A stretch of 45,575 bases of DNA from Sorangium cellulosum (GTDB lineage Bacteria; Myxococcota_A; Polyangia; Polyangiales; Polyangiaceae), in NCBI RefSeq assembly GCF_001589285.1, contig NZ_JEMA01000602.1, positions 1 to 45,575 on the forward strand, in the 5' to 3' direction. The notes below the pieces were generated by a model. It searched no databases. It worked only from the letters and a program-made list of their open reading frames with translations, and had not been told where the DNA came from. How positions within the stretch are numbered: position 1 is the first letter of the stretch; every line of letters starts with the position of its first letter. Made by a program: the position numbers and the translations under genes. Below are positions 32,873 through 42,177 of this stretch, in pieces.

Positions 32873-34527
32873 CCGAGCGCTTCCCGCACCTCATCGTCGC
32901 GCCCGTCGTGCTGCCGCTGATGACGGCGGCCCTGTTGCTTCTGCTCGGCGAGAAGCGCAAGCGCGCCAAGTCGATCGCCAACACCGGCGCGGCCCTGGCG
33001 GGCCTCCTCGTGGCGCTGGAGATCCTGCGCAGCGCCGTGGCTGGCGGTCCGCCCGGCGCCGTCGGCGTGTATCTCATGTCGAACTGGGAGGCGCCTTTCG
33101 GGATCGTGCTCGTCGCGGACCGGCTCTCCGCGCTCATGCTGGTGCTTGTCGGCGTGGTGAGCCTCTGCGCGGCCCTGTACGCGGAGGCCGCGTGGGGTCG
33201 CGCGGGGGCGTACTTCCATGCGCTCTTCCAGATTCAGTTGATGGGGCTCAACGGCGCCTTCCTCACGGGAGACCTCTTCAACCTCTTCGTGTTCTTCGAG
33301 GTGATGCTCGCGGCGTCGTATGGCCTGCATCTCCATGGATCGGGGTGGCCGCGGGTGCGCTCGGGGCTCCACTACATCGCGGTGAACCTGCTCGCGTCGT
33401 CGCTCTTCCTCGTCGGCCTCGCCGTGCTCTACGGCGTCATGGGCACGCTCTCCATGGCCGACATCGCCGAGAAGCTCGCGCTCGTCCCGGCGCGCGATCG
33501 CGGGCTCCTGCACGCAGGCGCGGCGGTCCTCGCCGTGGCGTTCCTCATCAAGGCGGCGATCTGGCCCCTCAACGCCTGGCTGGTGCCGGCCTACTCGGCC
33601 ACGAGCGCGCCAGTCGCGGCGCTCTTCGCGCTGATGACCAAGGTGGGCATCTACGTGCTCGTGCGCTTGTGGACGCTGTTCTTCTCGGCGGGCGCTTCAG
33701 CGCAGTTCGGGGGGACAGTCCTGCTCTACGCGGGGCTCGCGACGATCGCCTTCGGCGCCATCGGCGTCATGGCCTCCATGTCCCTCGGGCGCATCGCGGG
33801 CTTCTCGGTGATCGTGTCGTCGGGGACGCTCCTCGCGTCGCTCGGGATGGGCACCCCCGCGGTGACGTCGGCGGCCCTGTTCTACATGCTGAGCGCCACG
33901 CTGGCGGTGAGCGCTCTCTTTCTCCTCGTCGAGCTGGTGGAGCGCATCGGCTCCGATGGACGGCGGCGGGGGCCGGACCTCGACGTGGAGCCGGGCGAGG
34001 ACACCAACCTCGACGACGAGGAGGCGCCGCTCGTCGCCCGAGCGTTTCCTGTGTCCATCGCGTTGCTCGGCCTGGCGTTCATGGTCTGCGCGCTGCTCGT
34101 CGCAGGGCTGCCGCCGCTCTCGGGCTTCGTCGCGAAGGCCTCGTTGCTGACGGCCCTCCTGTCGCCCCGGGGGGGCGGCGACGCGAGCGCCGGCGCCCCC
34201 GTCTCGCCCGCCGCGTGGATCCTCTTCGGGCTGCTGCTCCTCTCGGGGCTCGCGGCCACCATCTCCCTCGCGAGGGCGGGCATTCGACACTTCTGGTCCA
34301 CGAGTGGGCGGCTCCCGCCCCGCTTGAAGGTCGTCGAGGCCGCCCCCGTCCTCGGCCTCGTTCTCTGCTGCATCTTGCTCACGGTGTTCGCCGAGCCGGT
34401 CCTGCGCACCACGAGCGCGACAGCCGCGGGGCTGCACTCGCCGACGGCGTACATCGAGGCCGTCCTGTCGACGAGGCCTCGTCCGGGACCGACGCGCCCC
34501 GTGATCGAAGAGGGGGGGGCGCCGTGA
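32869..34527 (+). CDS. mnhD: Na+/H+ antiporter subunit D (NuoM/N-like)
   Basis: The product is 552 residues from the ATG at 32869, preceded by GAGGGG. It has about 14 membrane helices of the NuoL/M/N type: NGAFLTGDLFNLFVFFEVML, HYIAVNLLASSLFLVGLAVL, LIKAAIWPLNAWLVPAYSAT, and MTKVGIYVLVRLW. The Glu of FFEVM and Lys of LIKAAIWPLNAW are the key charged residues for proton transfer. A soluble acidic loop (DLDVEPGEDTNLDDEEAP) sits between late helices. It overlaps both neighbours and is the second antiporter-like channel of the complex. Confidence 0.96.
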   Translation: MTERFPHLIVAPVVLPLMTAALLLLLGEKRKRAKSIANTGAALAGLLVALEILRSAVAGGPPGAVGVYLMSNWEAPFGIVLVADRLSALMLVLVGVVSLCAALYAEAAWGRAGAYFHALFQIQLMGLNGAFLTGDLFNLFVFFEVMLAASYGLHLHGSGWPRVRSGLHYIAVNLLASSLFLVGLAVLYGVMGTLSMADIAEKLALVPARDRGLLHAGAAVLAVAFLIKAAIWPLNAWLVPAYSATSAPVAALFALMTKVGIYVLVRLWTLFFSAGASAQFGGTVLLYAGLATIAFGAIGVMASMSLGRIAGFSVIVSSGTLLASLGMGTPAVTSAALFYMLSATLAVSALFLLVELVERIGSDGRRRGPDLDVEPGEDTNLDDEEAPLVARAFPVSIALLGLAFMVCALLVAGLPPLSGFVAKASLLTALLSPRGGGDASAGAPVSPAAWILFGLLLLSGLAATISLARAGIRHFWSTSGRLPPRLKVVEAAPVLGLVLCCILLTVFAEPVLRTTSATAAGLHSPTAYIEAVLSTRPRPGPTRPVIEEGGAP

Positions 34528-35021
34528 CCCTCGTCGAGAAGCTCGTGCCCGCGCCGCTGCTGTCCGCCGCCCTGTTCGCGCTGTGGCTGGCGCTCGCGCG
34601 CTCCACGAGCGTGGGCCAGATCGTCCTGGGGCTGGGGCTCGCGCTGGCGGTGCCGCTCCTTACCTCGACCCTGCGACTGACGAACGCCCGGGTGCGGCGA
34701 CCGCTGGTCGTCGTGCGCTTCATCCTGAGGGTCGGCTACGACGTCTTGCGTTCGAATTTCGAGGTCGCCTGGGGCGTTGTCGCATGGCGCTGGCGGCGAC
34801 CGCAGTCGAGGTTCGTGATCGTGCCCCTCGAGCTGCGCGACCCCCTCGGGCTGGCCGCGCTGTCCATGGTGACGACAGTGGTTCCGGGCACCGTGTGGTC
34901 GGAGCTCGCGCTCGATCGCAGCGCGCTCTTGCTGCACGTGTGGGACGTCGGGGACGAAGGCACCTTCGTCGCCCGCTTCAAGGCTCGCTACGAGGAGCCT
35001 CTCAGGGAGATCTTCGAATGA
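34524..35021 (+). CDS. mnhE: Na+/H+ antiporter subunit E
   Basis: The product is 165 residues from a GTG at 34524 that overlaps the mnhD stop (GTGA). Two to three N-terminal membrane helices (LLSAALFALWLALARS, IVLGLGLALAVPLLTS) precede the MnhE signature RFILRVGYDVLRSNFEVAWG and LAALSMVTTVVPGTVWSELA. The C-terminal part lies in the cytoplasm. It is a small structural subunit of the Mrp complex. Its stop overlaps mnhF. Confidence 0.94.
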   Translation: MTLVEKLVPAPLLSAALFALWLALARSTSVGQIVLGLGLALAVPLLTSTLRLTNARVRRPLVVVRFILRVGYDVLRSNFEVAWGVVAWRWRRPQSRFVIVPLELRDPLGLAALSMVTTVVPGTVWSELALDRSALLLHVWDVGDEGTFVARFKARYEEPLREIFE

Positions 35022-35296
35022 GCGCACTTCTGTCTGGCGCGATCGCCTTCGCGCTCGGCTGCTACGCCGTCGCGTCGGTCCTGGTGGTCATCAGGCTGAT
35101 CCGGGGGCCGCGGGCGCAGGATCGCGTGTTCGCGCTCGACCTGCTCTACTTCCACGCGATGCTGGTCATGATGGTGCTCGGGATTCGCCACCAGAGCGAC
35201 ACGTACTTCGAGGCCGCGTTGCTGATCGCGCTCTTCAGCTTCGTGAGCTCATCGGCGATGGCGAAGTTCATCCTGCGCGGGGAGGTGATCGAATGA
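35018..35296 (+). CDS. mnhF: Na+/H+ antiporter subunit F
   Basis: The product is 92 residues with three helices. VVIRLIRGPRAQDRVFALDL carries the conserved RGP..DRV..LD motif of MnhF. Its ATG overlaps the mnhE stop and its TGA overlaps the mnhG start. It is a small inner-membrane subunit, implicated in bile-salt or cation handling in other systems. Confidence 0.95.
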   Translation: MSALLSGAIAFALGCYAVASVLVVIRLIRGPRAQDRVFALDLLYFHAMLVMMVLGIRHQSDTYFEAALLIALFSFVSSSAMAKFILRGEVIE

Positions 35297-35646
35297 ACGA
35301 GCTCCCCCTCTGGGTCGAGGCGGCGGTCGCCGCGCTGCTCGTGTTGAGCGGCCTGTTCGTCGTCATCTCCGCGCTCGGGTTCCTGCGCCTGCCAGACTTC
35401 TTCCTGCGCATGCACCCCCCTGCGCTGGCGTACACGTTCGGCAGCTGGTGCGTGACGCTGGCGAGCATCCTCTACTTCTCGATGATCGAGTCCCGGCCCG
35501 TGCTGCACACGTGGCTCATCATCATCATGCTCTCCATCACGGTCCCTGTGACCACGCTGCTCCTGGCGCGCGTGGCGCTGTTCCGCCGCCGCGCCGTGGG
35601 AGCAGCCGACACGCCGCCTCCGCTCACGCTACGCCGCGACTCCTGA
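35293..35646 (+). CDS. mnhG: Na+/H+ antiporter subunit G
   Basis: The product is 117 residues with three helices. The family hallmark LGFLRLPDFFLRMHPPALAY is clear, followed by a helix at LHTWLIIIMLSITVPVTTLL. It is the last gene of the operon (order AB-C-D-E-F-G). It ends 14 bp before the convergent universal stress protein gene. Confidence 0.95.
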   Translation: MNELPLWVEAAVAALLVLSGLFVVISALGFLRLPDFFLRMHPPALAYTFGSWCVTLASILYFSMIESRPVLHTWLIIIMLSITVPVTTLLLARVALFRRRAVGAADTPPPLTLRRDS

Positions 35647-35660
35647 GGCAGGACGCAGGC

Positions 35661-36626
35661 TCATGCGGGCTCCTCGGCGCCTGCCCTAACAGGCACGACC
35701 AGCACGTCGCAGGCGACCTCACGCAGCACGTCTCCAGCGACAGTCCCGAGGATGACGTGAGCGACCCCGGAATAGCCGTGGGTGCCGAGCACGAGGAGGT
35801 CGCTGTCTGCCTTCTTGACTGCCTTCTCGATCACGAGCCGCGCGGAGCCGCATCGAACATGCGTCTTCCAGGGCGGCGCCTCGGCTGGCCGCACCTTGGC
35901 CTGCGCGAGCGAGGCAGCGATCAGCTTCGCGATCTGCTGTGTCGCCGTTTGCCCGAGCTCGTTGCGCCACTCCTCTGCGTCTTCCTCCGACAGGCTGGGA
36001 TAGATGACGCCCCGATACGGCGTGTCGAACGCATGGATCACCGTGGCACGCGGCCGCGGGGCCGGAATCAACCGGAGCATCAGGGCGAGCACCTCCGTGG
36101 AGCCTTGCTCCAGATCGAGGGCGACAGCGGGCCGGCTGTACGCCGCGCGAGGAGCCAGCCGGACCGCCAGGACCGGGAGCTGCCCGCGGCGGATGACGCG
36201 CTCCGCTGTCGAGCCGAGAAAGGTGTCCCGGAGCGCGCGGCTGCCGCCACGACCCATGACGATGAGCTCGGCGCTCGTCGAGGTCGCGCAGTCGGCGATC
36301 TCCGCGGCCGGGCTGCCGACCTTCACCACCGTTTCGACGTCGACGCCCCTGGGTAGAGTTTTTGCAAGATGCCGCGCCTCGCCCACGAGCGATTTTCTGG
36401 CATCCCGCTCGGCGCGGTCTTGAGCCCTGACGGGGAGGTTACCGGGAACGACGTGGAGCAGCGTGACGCGAGCGCCGTCGGCCAGAGGCAGAAGCGCGAC
36501 GCGGCCGAGGACGCGGTCCGAAATCGCCGTCAGATCGACGGGGACGAGCAACGAGTGGAAGCGCTGGGCCTCGCTCGTCTCGGGCTGCCCTTCCCCTGCC
36601 CCCGGCTTCTCCAGCCCCTCGGTCAT
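35661..36626 (-). CDS. Tandem-domain universal stress protein
   Basis: The product is 321 residues from the ATG at 36626. It has two UspA domains. The first (about 22-155) contains HSLLVPVDLTAISDRVLGRV, LIVMGRGGSRALRDTFLGST and LPVLAVR. The second (about 170-315) contains LLVLGTHGYSGVAHVILGTV and CDVLVVPVR. Both keep a G-2x-G-9x-(S/T)-like ATP-binding motif, although the first has a modified form. Such proteins bind ATP or act in stress survival. It starts 2 nt after the ribA stop and is probably cotranscribed. It is convergent with the mnh operon. Confidence 0.93.
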   Translation of the reverse strand: MTEGLEKPGAGEGQPETSEAQRFHSLLVPVDLTAISDRVLGRVALLPLADGARVTLLHVVPGNLPVRAQDRAERDARKSLVGEARHLAKTLPRGVDVETVVKVGSPAAEIADCATSTSAELIVMGRGGSRALRDTFLGSTAERVIRRGQLPVLAVRLAPRAAYSRPAVALDLEQGSTEVLALMLRLIPAPRPRATVIHAFDTPYRGVIYPSLSEEDAEEWRNELGQTATQQIAKLIAASLAQAKVRPAEAPPWKTHVRCGSARLVIEKAVKKADSDLLVLGTHGYSGVAHVILGTVAGDVLREVACDVLVVPVRAGAEEPA

Positions 36627-36628
36627 TG

Positions 36629-37315
36629 CTACTCGGCGTCGCTGACCGCGGCGCTCTCGGCGGCCGCGCCGTCGCGCAGCGACGGGATGGTGTGGCCCAT
36701 CCGGAGGCGCTTCGCCTCGAGGTAGGGCGCGGAGAACGGGTTCGCCGGGACGATCGCCGGCGAGCGCGAGGAGATCCGCACGCCGAGCGCGCGGAGCGCC
36801 TCCACCTTGTCCGGGTTGTTCGTGAGCAGCCGGATCGACTCGATGCCGAGGTGGTCGATCATCGCCGCGGCGGGCTCGTAGCCGCGCGCGTCGTCGGGCA
36901 GGCCGAGGATGCGGTTGGCGTCGACGGTGTCGTGGCCGAACGCCTGGAGCTGGTACGCGCGGATCTTGTTGGCGAGCCCGATGCCGCGCCCCTCCTGCCG
37001 CAGGTAGAGGACGACGCCGAGCCCGCGGCGGCCTATCTCGGCCTGGGACGACTCGAGCTGCTCGCGGCAGTCGCACTTCAGCGAGCCGAAGACCTCGCTC
37101 GTGAGGCACTCGGAGTGGACGCGGAGGGTGACGTCCGACTTGCCGCGCACGTCGCCCATGATCAGGGCGACGTGGTCGGGGGAGAGCCCCTGGTCGGAGC
37201 TCACGGTCCCACCCCAGTGGAACACCAACATCTGGAAGACCCCGTGCTTCGTCGGCACGGGCGCCTGGGCGCGAATATCGAGCTGAGGCCGGATCGCCGT
37301 CGTCGGGACGTACAT
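36629..37315 (-). CDS. ribA: GTP cyclohydrolase II
   Basis: The product is 228 residues from the ATG at 37315, which has AGGAG 6 nt upstream; an in-frame ATG at 37354 is less likely. Zinc ligands are Cys70, Cys81 and Cys83 (HSECLTSEVFGSLKCDCREQ). The GTP-binding RQEGRGIGL lies at 106-114, and DTVDANRILGLPDDARGYEP and LTNNPDKVEALRALGV follow. The enzyme opens GTP to the first riboflavin intermediate. It is the stand-alone form without a RibB domain. A C-terminal extension of about 20 residues is Ala-rich. The downstream universal stress gene is a close neighbour. Confidence 0.96.
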   Translation of the reverse strand: MYVPTTAIRPQLDIRAQAPVPTKHGVFQMLVFHWGGTVSSDQGLSPDHVALIMGDVRGKSDVTLRVHSECLTSEVFGSLKCDCREQLESSQAEIGRRGLGVVLYLRQEGRGIGLANKIRAYQLQAFGHDTVDANRILGLPDDARGYEPAAAMIDHLGIESIRLLTNNPDKVEALRALGVRISSRSPAIVPANPFSAPYLEAKRLRMGHTIPSLRDGAAAESAAVSDAE

Positions 37316-37516
37316 CTCGCTCTCCTGGTGGAGGAATTCTGGGTCTCGTGTCAAGTAGGGAGCGGTGCGTCATGTACGTCCGCTGTCCCTGCCCTTGTAC
37401 GGCCGCCCCTGAAGGCGGCGTCAATCAAGTAGCGTAACCACCGAACAGGGACAAGGTGAGCTCTCCAAGATGTTGCTCCGCGGACATACCGGGAACAACT
37501 GCGCAGCCCCGGGAGC

Positions 37517-38032
37517 CTAGCCGAGGTCCCGCGCGAGCTGGGCGGCGAGCAGGCGCGCGACCGCCGCGAGGTCGAAGGGCCAGGCGTAGCGGAGGGCGAC
37601 GGACGGGTGCTCGGCGCGGAGCCGCGCGATCGCCTCGGGGATCTCCACCTCGGAGTGGACGCCGCCGGGCGTCGTCATCGACGGGATCACGGCGATCTCG
37701 TCCGCCCCGCGCTGGACGGCGGTCGCGACGGCCTCGGCCAGCGTCGGGGCGCAGAACTCGTTGTAGGCGACGAGGAGCTCGGCGCCGTCGAGCAGCGGCG
37801 CGAGCTCCGCGGCGAGGCGCTCGATGCCGGCGCGGTACGGGTCGTTCTCCGGCGTGCGCGGCCAGGCGCGGACCTTCGCCTCGAGCTCGCGCTCCTCCGG
37901 GCTCGGCGGCCCGCCCCCCGACGCCGCGCGCCGGCCCTCCAGCGCCTTGAGGCGCGTGACGAGCTCGCGCGGGCAATCCGCCGCCGGCGCCCCGTGCCCC
38001 ACCAGGATGACGGCCCTCTTCGTGCGACCCAT
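37517..38032 (-). CDS. CbiX/SirB-type sirohydrochlorin (cobalto/ferro)chelatase-like protein
   Basis: The product is 171 residues with a strong ribosome site (GGGAGGAG) before the ATG. The start RAVILVGHGAPAADCPRELV has the catalytic His13 of the short chelatases; a long charged insert (SGGGPPSPEERELEAKVRAW) follows. LVAYNEFCAPTLAEAVATAV and IPSMTTPGGVHSEVEIPEAI match the substrate/metal-binding strand with a second His. Short CbiX or SirB proteins insert Co or Fe into sirohydrochlorin. No other cobalamin or siroheme gene is nearby, so the metal cannot be assigned. Confidence 0.88.
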   Translation of the reverse strand: MGRTKRAVILVGHGAPAADCPRELVTRLKALEGRRAASGGGPPSPEERELEAKVRAWPRTPENDPYRAGIERLAAELAPLLDGAELLVAYNEFCAPTLAEAVATAVQRGADEIAVIPSMTTPGGVHSEVEIPEAIARLRAEHPSVALRYAWPFDLAAVARLLAAQLARDLG

Positions 38033-38091
38033 GCGACAGCTCCTCCCTGACGGCGCTCCGGCGCGCCGGCGTCACGCGGCGCGGGCGCGCC

Positions 38092-39894
<1,803 letters not shown>

Positions 39895-40109
39895 GGTGCC
39901 TGTCGTCGGCCTCGACGCAAAGTAGGCGCGCACGACGCTGGATGTCGAGGGCCTGTCGCGGCCATGGGTCCGGCGAGCGTGCGCGGACGCGCGCCGGTGG
40001 ACCGCGGCGGCGCGGCGGGCGGAGCCGCCTGCATCGCGGCGGCGGGCGTCGTCATCCGGAGGCGGCCCCCGTTCCCGTGCAGGCGAGGCGCCCCGAGCGC
40101 GGCGCTACG

Positions 40110-40132
40110 CGCGGGCGAGGGTCCCGCCCGCG
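40110..40132 (-). terminator. Hairpin immediately downstream of the CE1-type esterase gene
   Basis: CGCGGGCG (40110-40117) and CGCCCGCG (40125-40132) are perfect arms around a 7-nt loop, 13 bp beyond the esterase stop on the minus strand. No U-tract follows. Confidence 0.45.
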
Positions 40133-40145
40133 GCGAGGACGTCGG

Positions 40146-41234
40146 TCAGAACTGCTTGAAGAACTTCCACGACTCGATGGGAATCCAGTTCGGATTGCCG
40201 TCGATGTTCGTGTGCCCGCCGCCGAAGGTGCACACCCGCGTCGGATGCTCCGGATCGCAGTCCTTGAAATCGAAGCAGCTGTACGCGCCGTTTGAAGTCG
40301 GGATGTTGTCCGGAATCGTGCAGCCGTTGTCTTCGGCCTTTTCGAGGGCGATGAACTTGGCCCCTCTCTTTTGACCCTCGTTGTTCACCCAGGGGCAAGT
40401 CCCGTCGGTCATGCCCGTCGTGTGCATCCAGGCGATGGGCTTACGTGTCTTTTCAGGCAACCAGATGTTGTAGTTGGCCGGGGCGATGCCCACGGCCGCA
40501 CGGATCTCCGCCTGATGGTTCGTCGACAGCGAATAGGTGATCATCCCTCCGAAGCTGAAGCCGGTCGCGAACACGCGGGTCGTGTCGTAGCAGACATTTT
40601 CATTCATGAGCTCCATGATGTCGTCGAACAGCGCGTGGTCCTTCTCTTGCCACGTCGCACCGTCCGAGGAGGGGGCCACGAAGATGGCTTGCTCTCCGTC
40701 GGCCTCCAGCTGCGGCTTGAGAAAGTAGAAGTCTTGCCCCTCGACGTCTTGCCAGCGGCTGCCGATCCAATGTGAGGTATAGAACAGCCGGTAGGGCTTG
40801 TTCATGTCGTAGTTCTTGGGCATATCGACGTAGTACACGCGATTTTGGCCCGAACTCGAGATCGTATACTCCTTGGTCGTCAGCGTGGTGGCCTTGCCGC
40901 ACCCCGCGCTCGGCACAGGCGCGTTCCCCATGGGAATGGCCCCTTCGGGCCAGCCACCCGTGCCAGCACCGCCGCTGCCGGTCGGCTCGGCCCCGCCGCT
41001 CCCGCCGCTGCTGTCACCGCCGGTCCCAGCCACGGTGGTGCTGCTCGTAGAGGTCGCGCCGCCGCTGCCGCTCGTGCTGCTGCTCGTGCTGCTGACGGAG
41101 CTGGTCGCCGTCGCTTCGCCCCCTCCGCCCCCTCCGTCGTTGTTCGAGTCGGACTCGGCGGGGGCGCACGAGATCGCGACCCAACTCGCAAGGGTGGCAC
41201 AAAAGGCGAGTCGACTGAACGTTTGATCTTGCAT
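40146..41234 (-). CDS. Secreted CE1-type esterase / PHB depolymerase-like lipoprotein
   Basis: The product is 362 residues from the ATG at 41234, with AGGAG 7 nt upstream. The signal peptide II ends at AISC (Cys near 23). Residues about 30-95 are a Ser/Thr/Gly-rich linker (ATSSVSSTSSSTSGSGG), typical of surface-exposed myxobacterial enzymes. The catalytic domain is like LpqC or feruloyl/acetylxylan esterases: NRVYYVDMPKNYDMNKPYRL, nucleophile Ser in FATGFSFGGMIT, and the late His of FGGGHTN. Paired Cys (CGKA, NVCYD, GTCPW, NGCTI, YSCFDFKDC, RVCTF) suggest disulfides. It probably cleaves esters from plant polysaccharides or polyesters outside the cell. Confidence 0.92.
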   Translation of the reverse strand: MQDQTFSRLAFCATLASWVAISCAPAESDSNNDGGGGGGEATATSSVSSTSSSTSGSGGATSTSSTTVAGTGGDSSGGSGGAEPTGSGGAGTGGWPEGAIPMGNAPVPSAGCGKATTLTTKEYTISSSGQNRVYYVDMPKNYDMNKPYRLFYTSHWIGSRWQDVEGQDFYFLKPQLEADGEQAIFVAPSSDGATWQEKDHALFDDIMELMNENVCYDTTRVFATGFSFGGMITYSLSTNHQAEIRAAVGIAPANYNIWLPEKTRKPIAWMHTTGMTDGTCPWVNNEGQKRGAKFIALEKAEDNGCTIPDNIPTSNGAYSCFDFKDCDPEHPTRVCTFGGGHTNIDGNPNWIPIESWKFFKQF

Positions 41235-42177
41235 CACAGGTCTCCTACGTACCGGAATCAGGTGAAAAGGAAACAAAACGATTCGAGCGTGTCAGAGGCG
41301 ACTCGCCACGCTCACCTCAGGTGACAGAACGTTCCTCACGGGATCCGCCTCCCTGGTAAAAGTGCCTCCCACCCGGCTCAGACGAGCTCCCGGACGGGGC
41401 CGATGTGATGACACCGGTGCGCCCGAGGAGCGTCTCAGCACGGCCCGCCGCAACATGGGTTCCCTCGCTCCCGAGCTTGCCATCCGGTCGCTTCGCCAGC
41501 ATCGCCGGATCCTCGGCGAAATCATCTCCGGTGGACAGCACCCGGGATTTCACGACAGCCGTCGAACAAGCGAGGGGTGTCGTGTCCTCTGTTGGATCGC
41601 TCTTGGCAAAACGCCGATCACCATCGATCAGCGATCGCTTCCGCGACGACCGAGCGAACAGGATCGGTGTAAAAATCGACCGAATGGATCAAATTGACGA
41701 AGAGCTCGGTACTCAGGAGGACCCGAGCAAACCGAAACAAAAGGACGGCCCTCGACTGGAATGTGAACGCTCACATTGCAGGTGTCAATTCCAATCGACC
41801 GGCCCGCGGGCATCTTCGGGCCCGAGGGAGGACATGGCTGGCAGGGCTGCTTCGGAGCGCCGCGTTACGAGGGGTGGGCGCCGGACCGCGGCCATCGCCG
41901 GACTGCCCGACCACAATTGTGCTGCCAGCGTGTCATGTCGCCGCGGCCGATGCGGAAACCGTGCCGTCCGACTCCACGTCTCGTCGGTAGCGGGGCGTGA
42001 GGCAGTCGAGCTCGTGGACGAACAGGTGGGCCAAGAGGCTCGGATCGGCAAGGCGCCTGTCCATCGGGCGCTCGGGCAGCGAGGCGATCATCGCCGGTCC
42101 GCCGCTGCCCGCGATGGGCCAGAGGATCTCCATGGGGCCGCCACGCCGGGAACGCCGCCGGTGGAGGGAGGGCGCCG
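41235..42177. other. 943-bp gap without a convincing gene
   Basis: No frame here looks like a protein; the longest plus-strand frames lack ribosome sites and have odd composition. The segment is less GC-rich than its surroundings at 41500-41780. It contains the palindrome at 41760-41777. The part next to 41234 is the promoter region of the esterase. Confidence 0.55.
41760..41777. promoter_or_regulatory. Palindrome AATGTGAACGCTCACATT
   Basis: Arms AATGTGA and TCACATT are perfect complements around ACGC. The half site TGTGA resembles that of CRP/FNR-family regulators, but the 4-bp spacer is shorter than the usual 6 bp. It is 526 bp upstream of the esterase ATG and 400 bp past the RND gene end. 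Confidence 0.45.

Noticed and set aside
37425..37487. Twenty-codon frame MSAEQHLGELTLSLFGGYAT upstream of ribA
   Set aside because: It has no ribosome site and is too short to judge; it may be a leftover gene end but there is no support.
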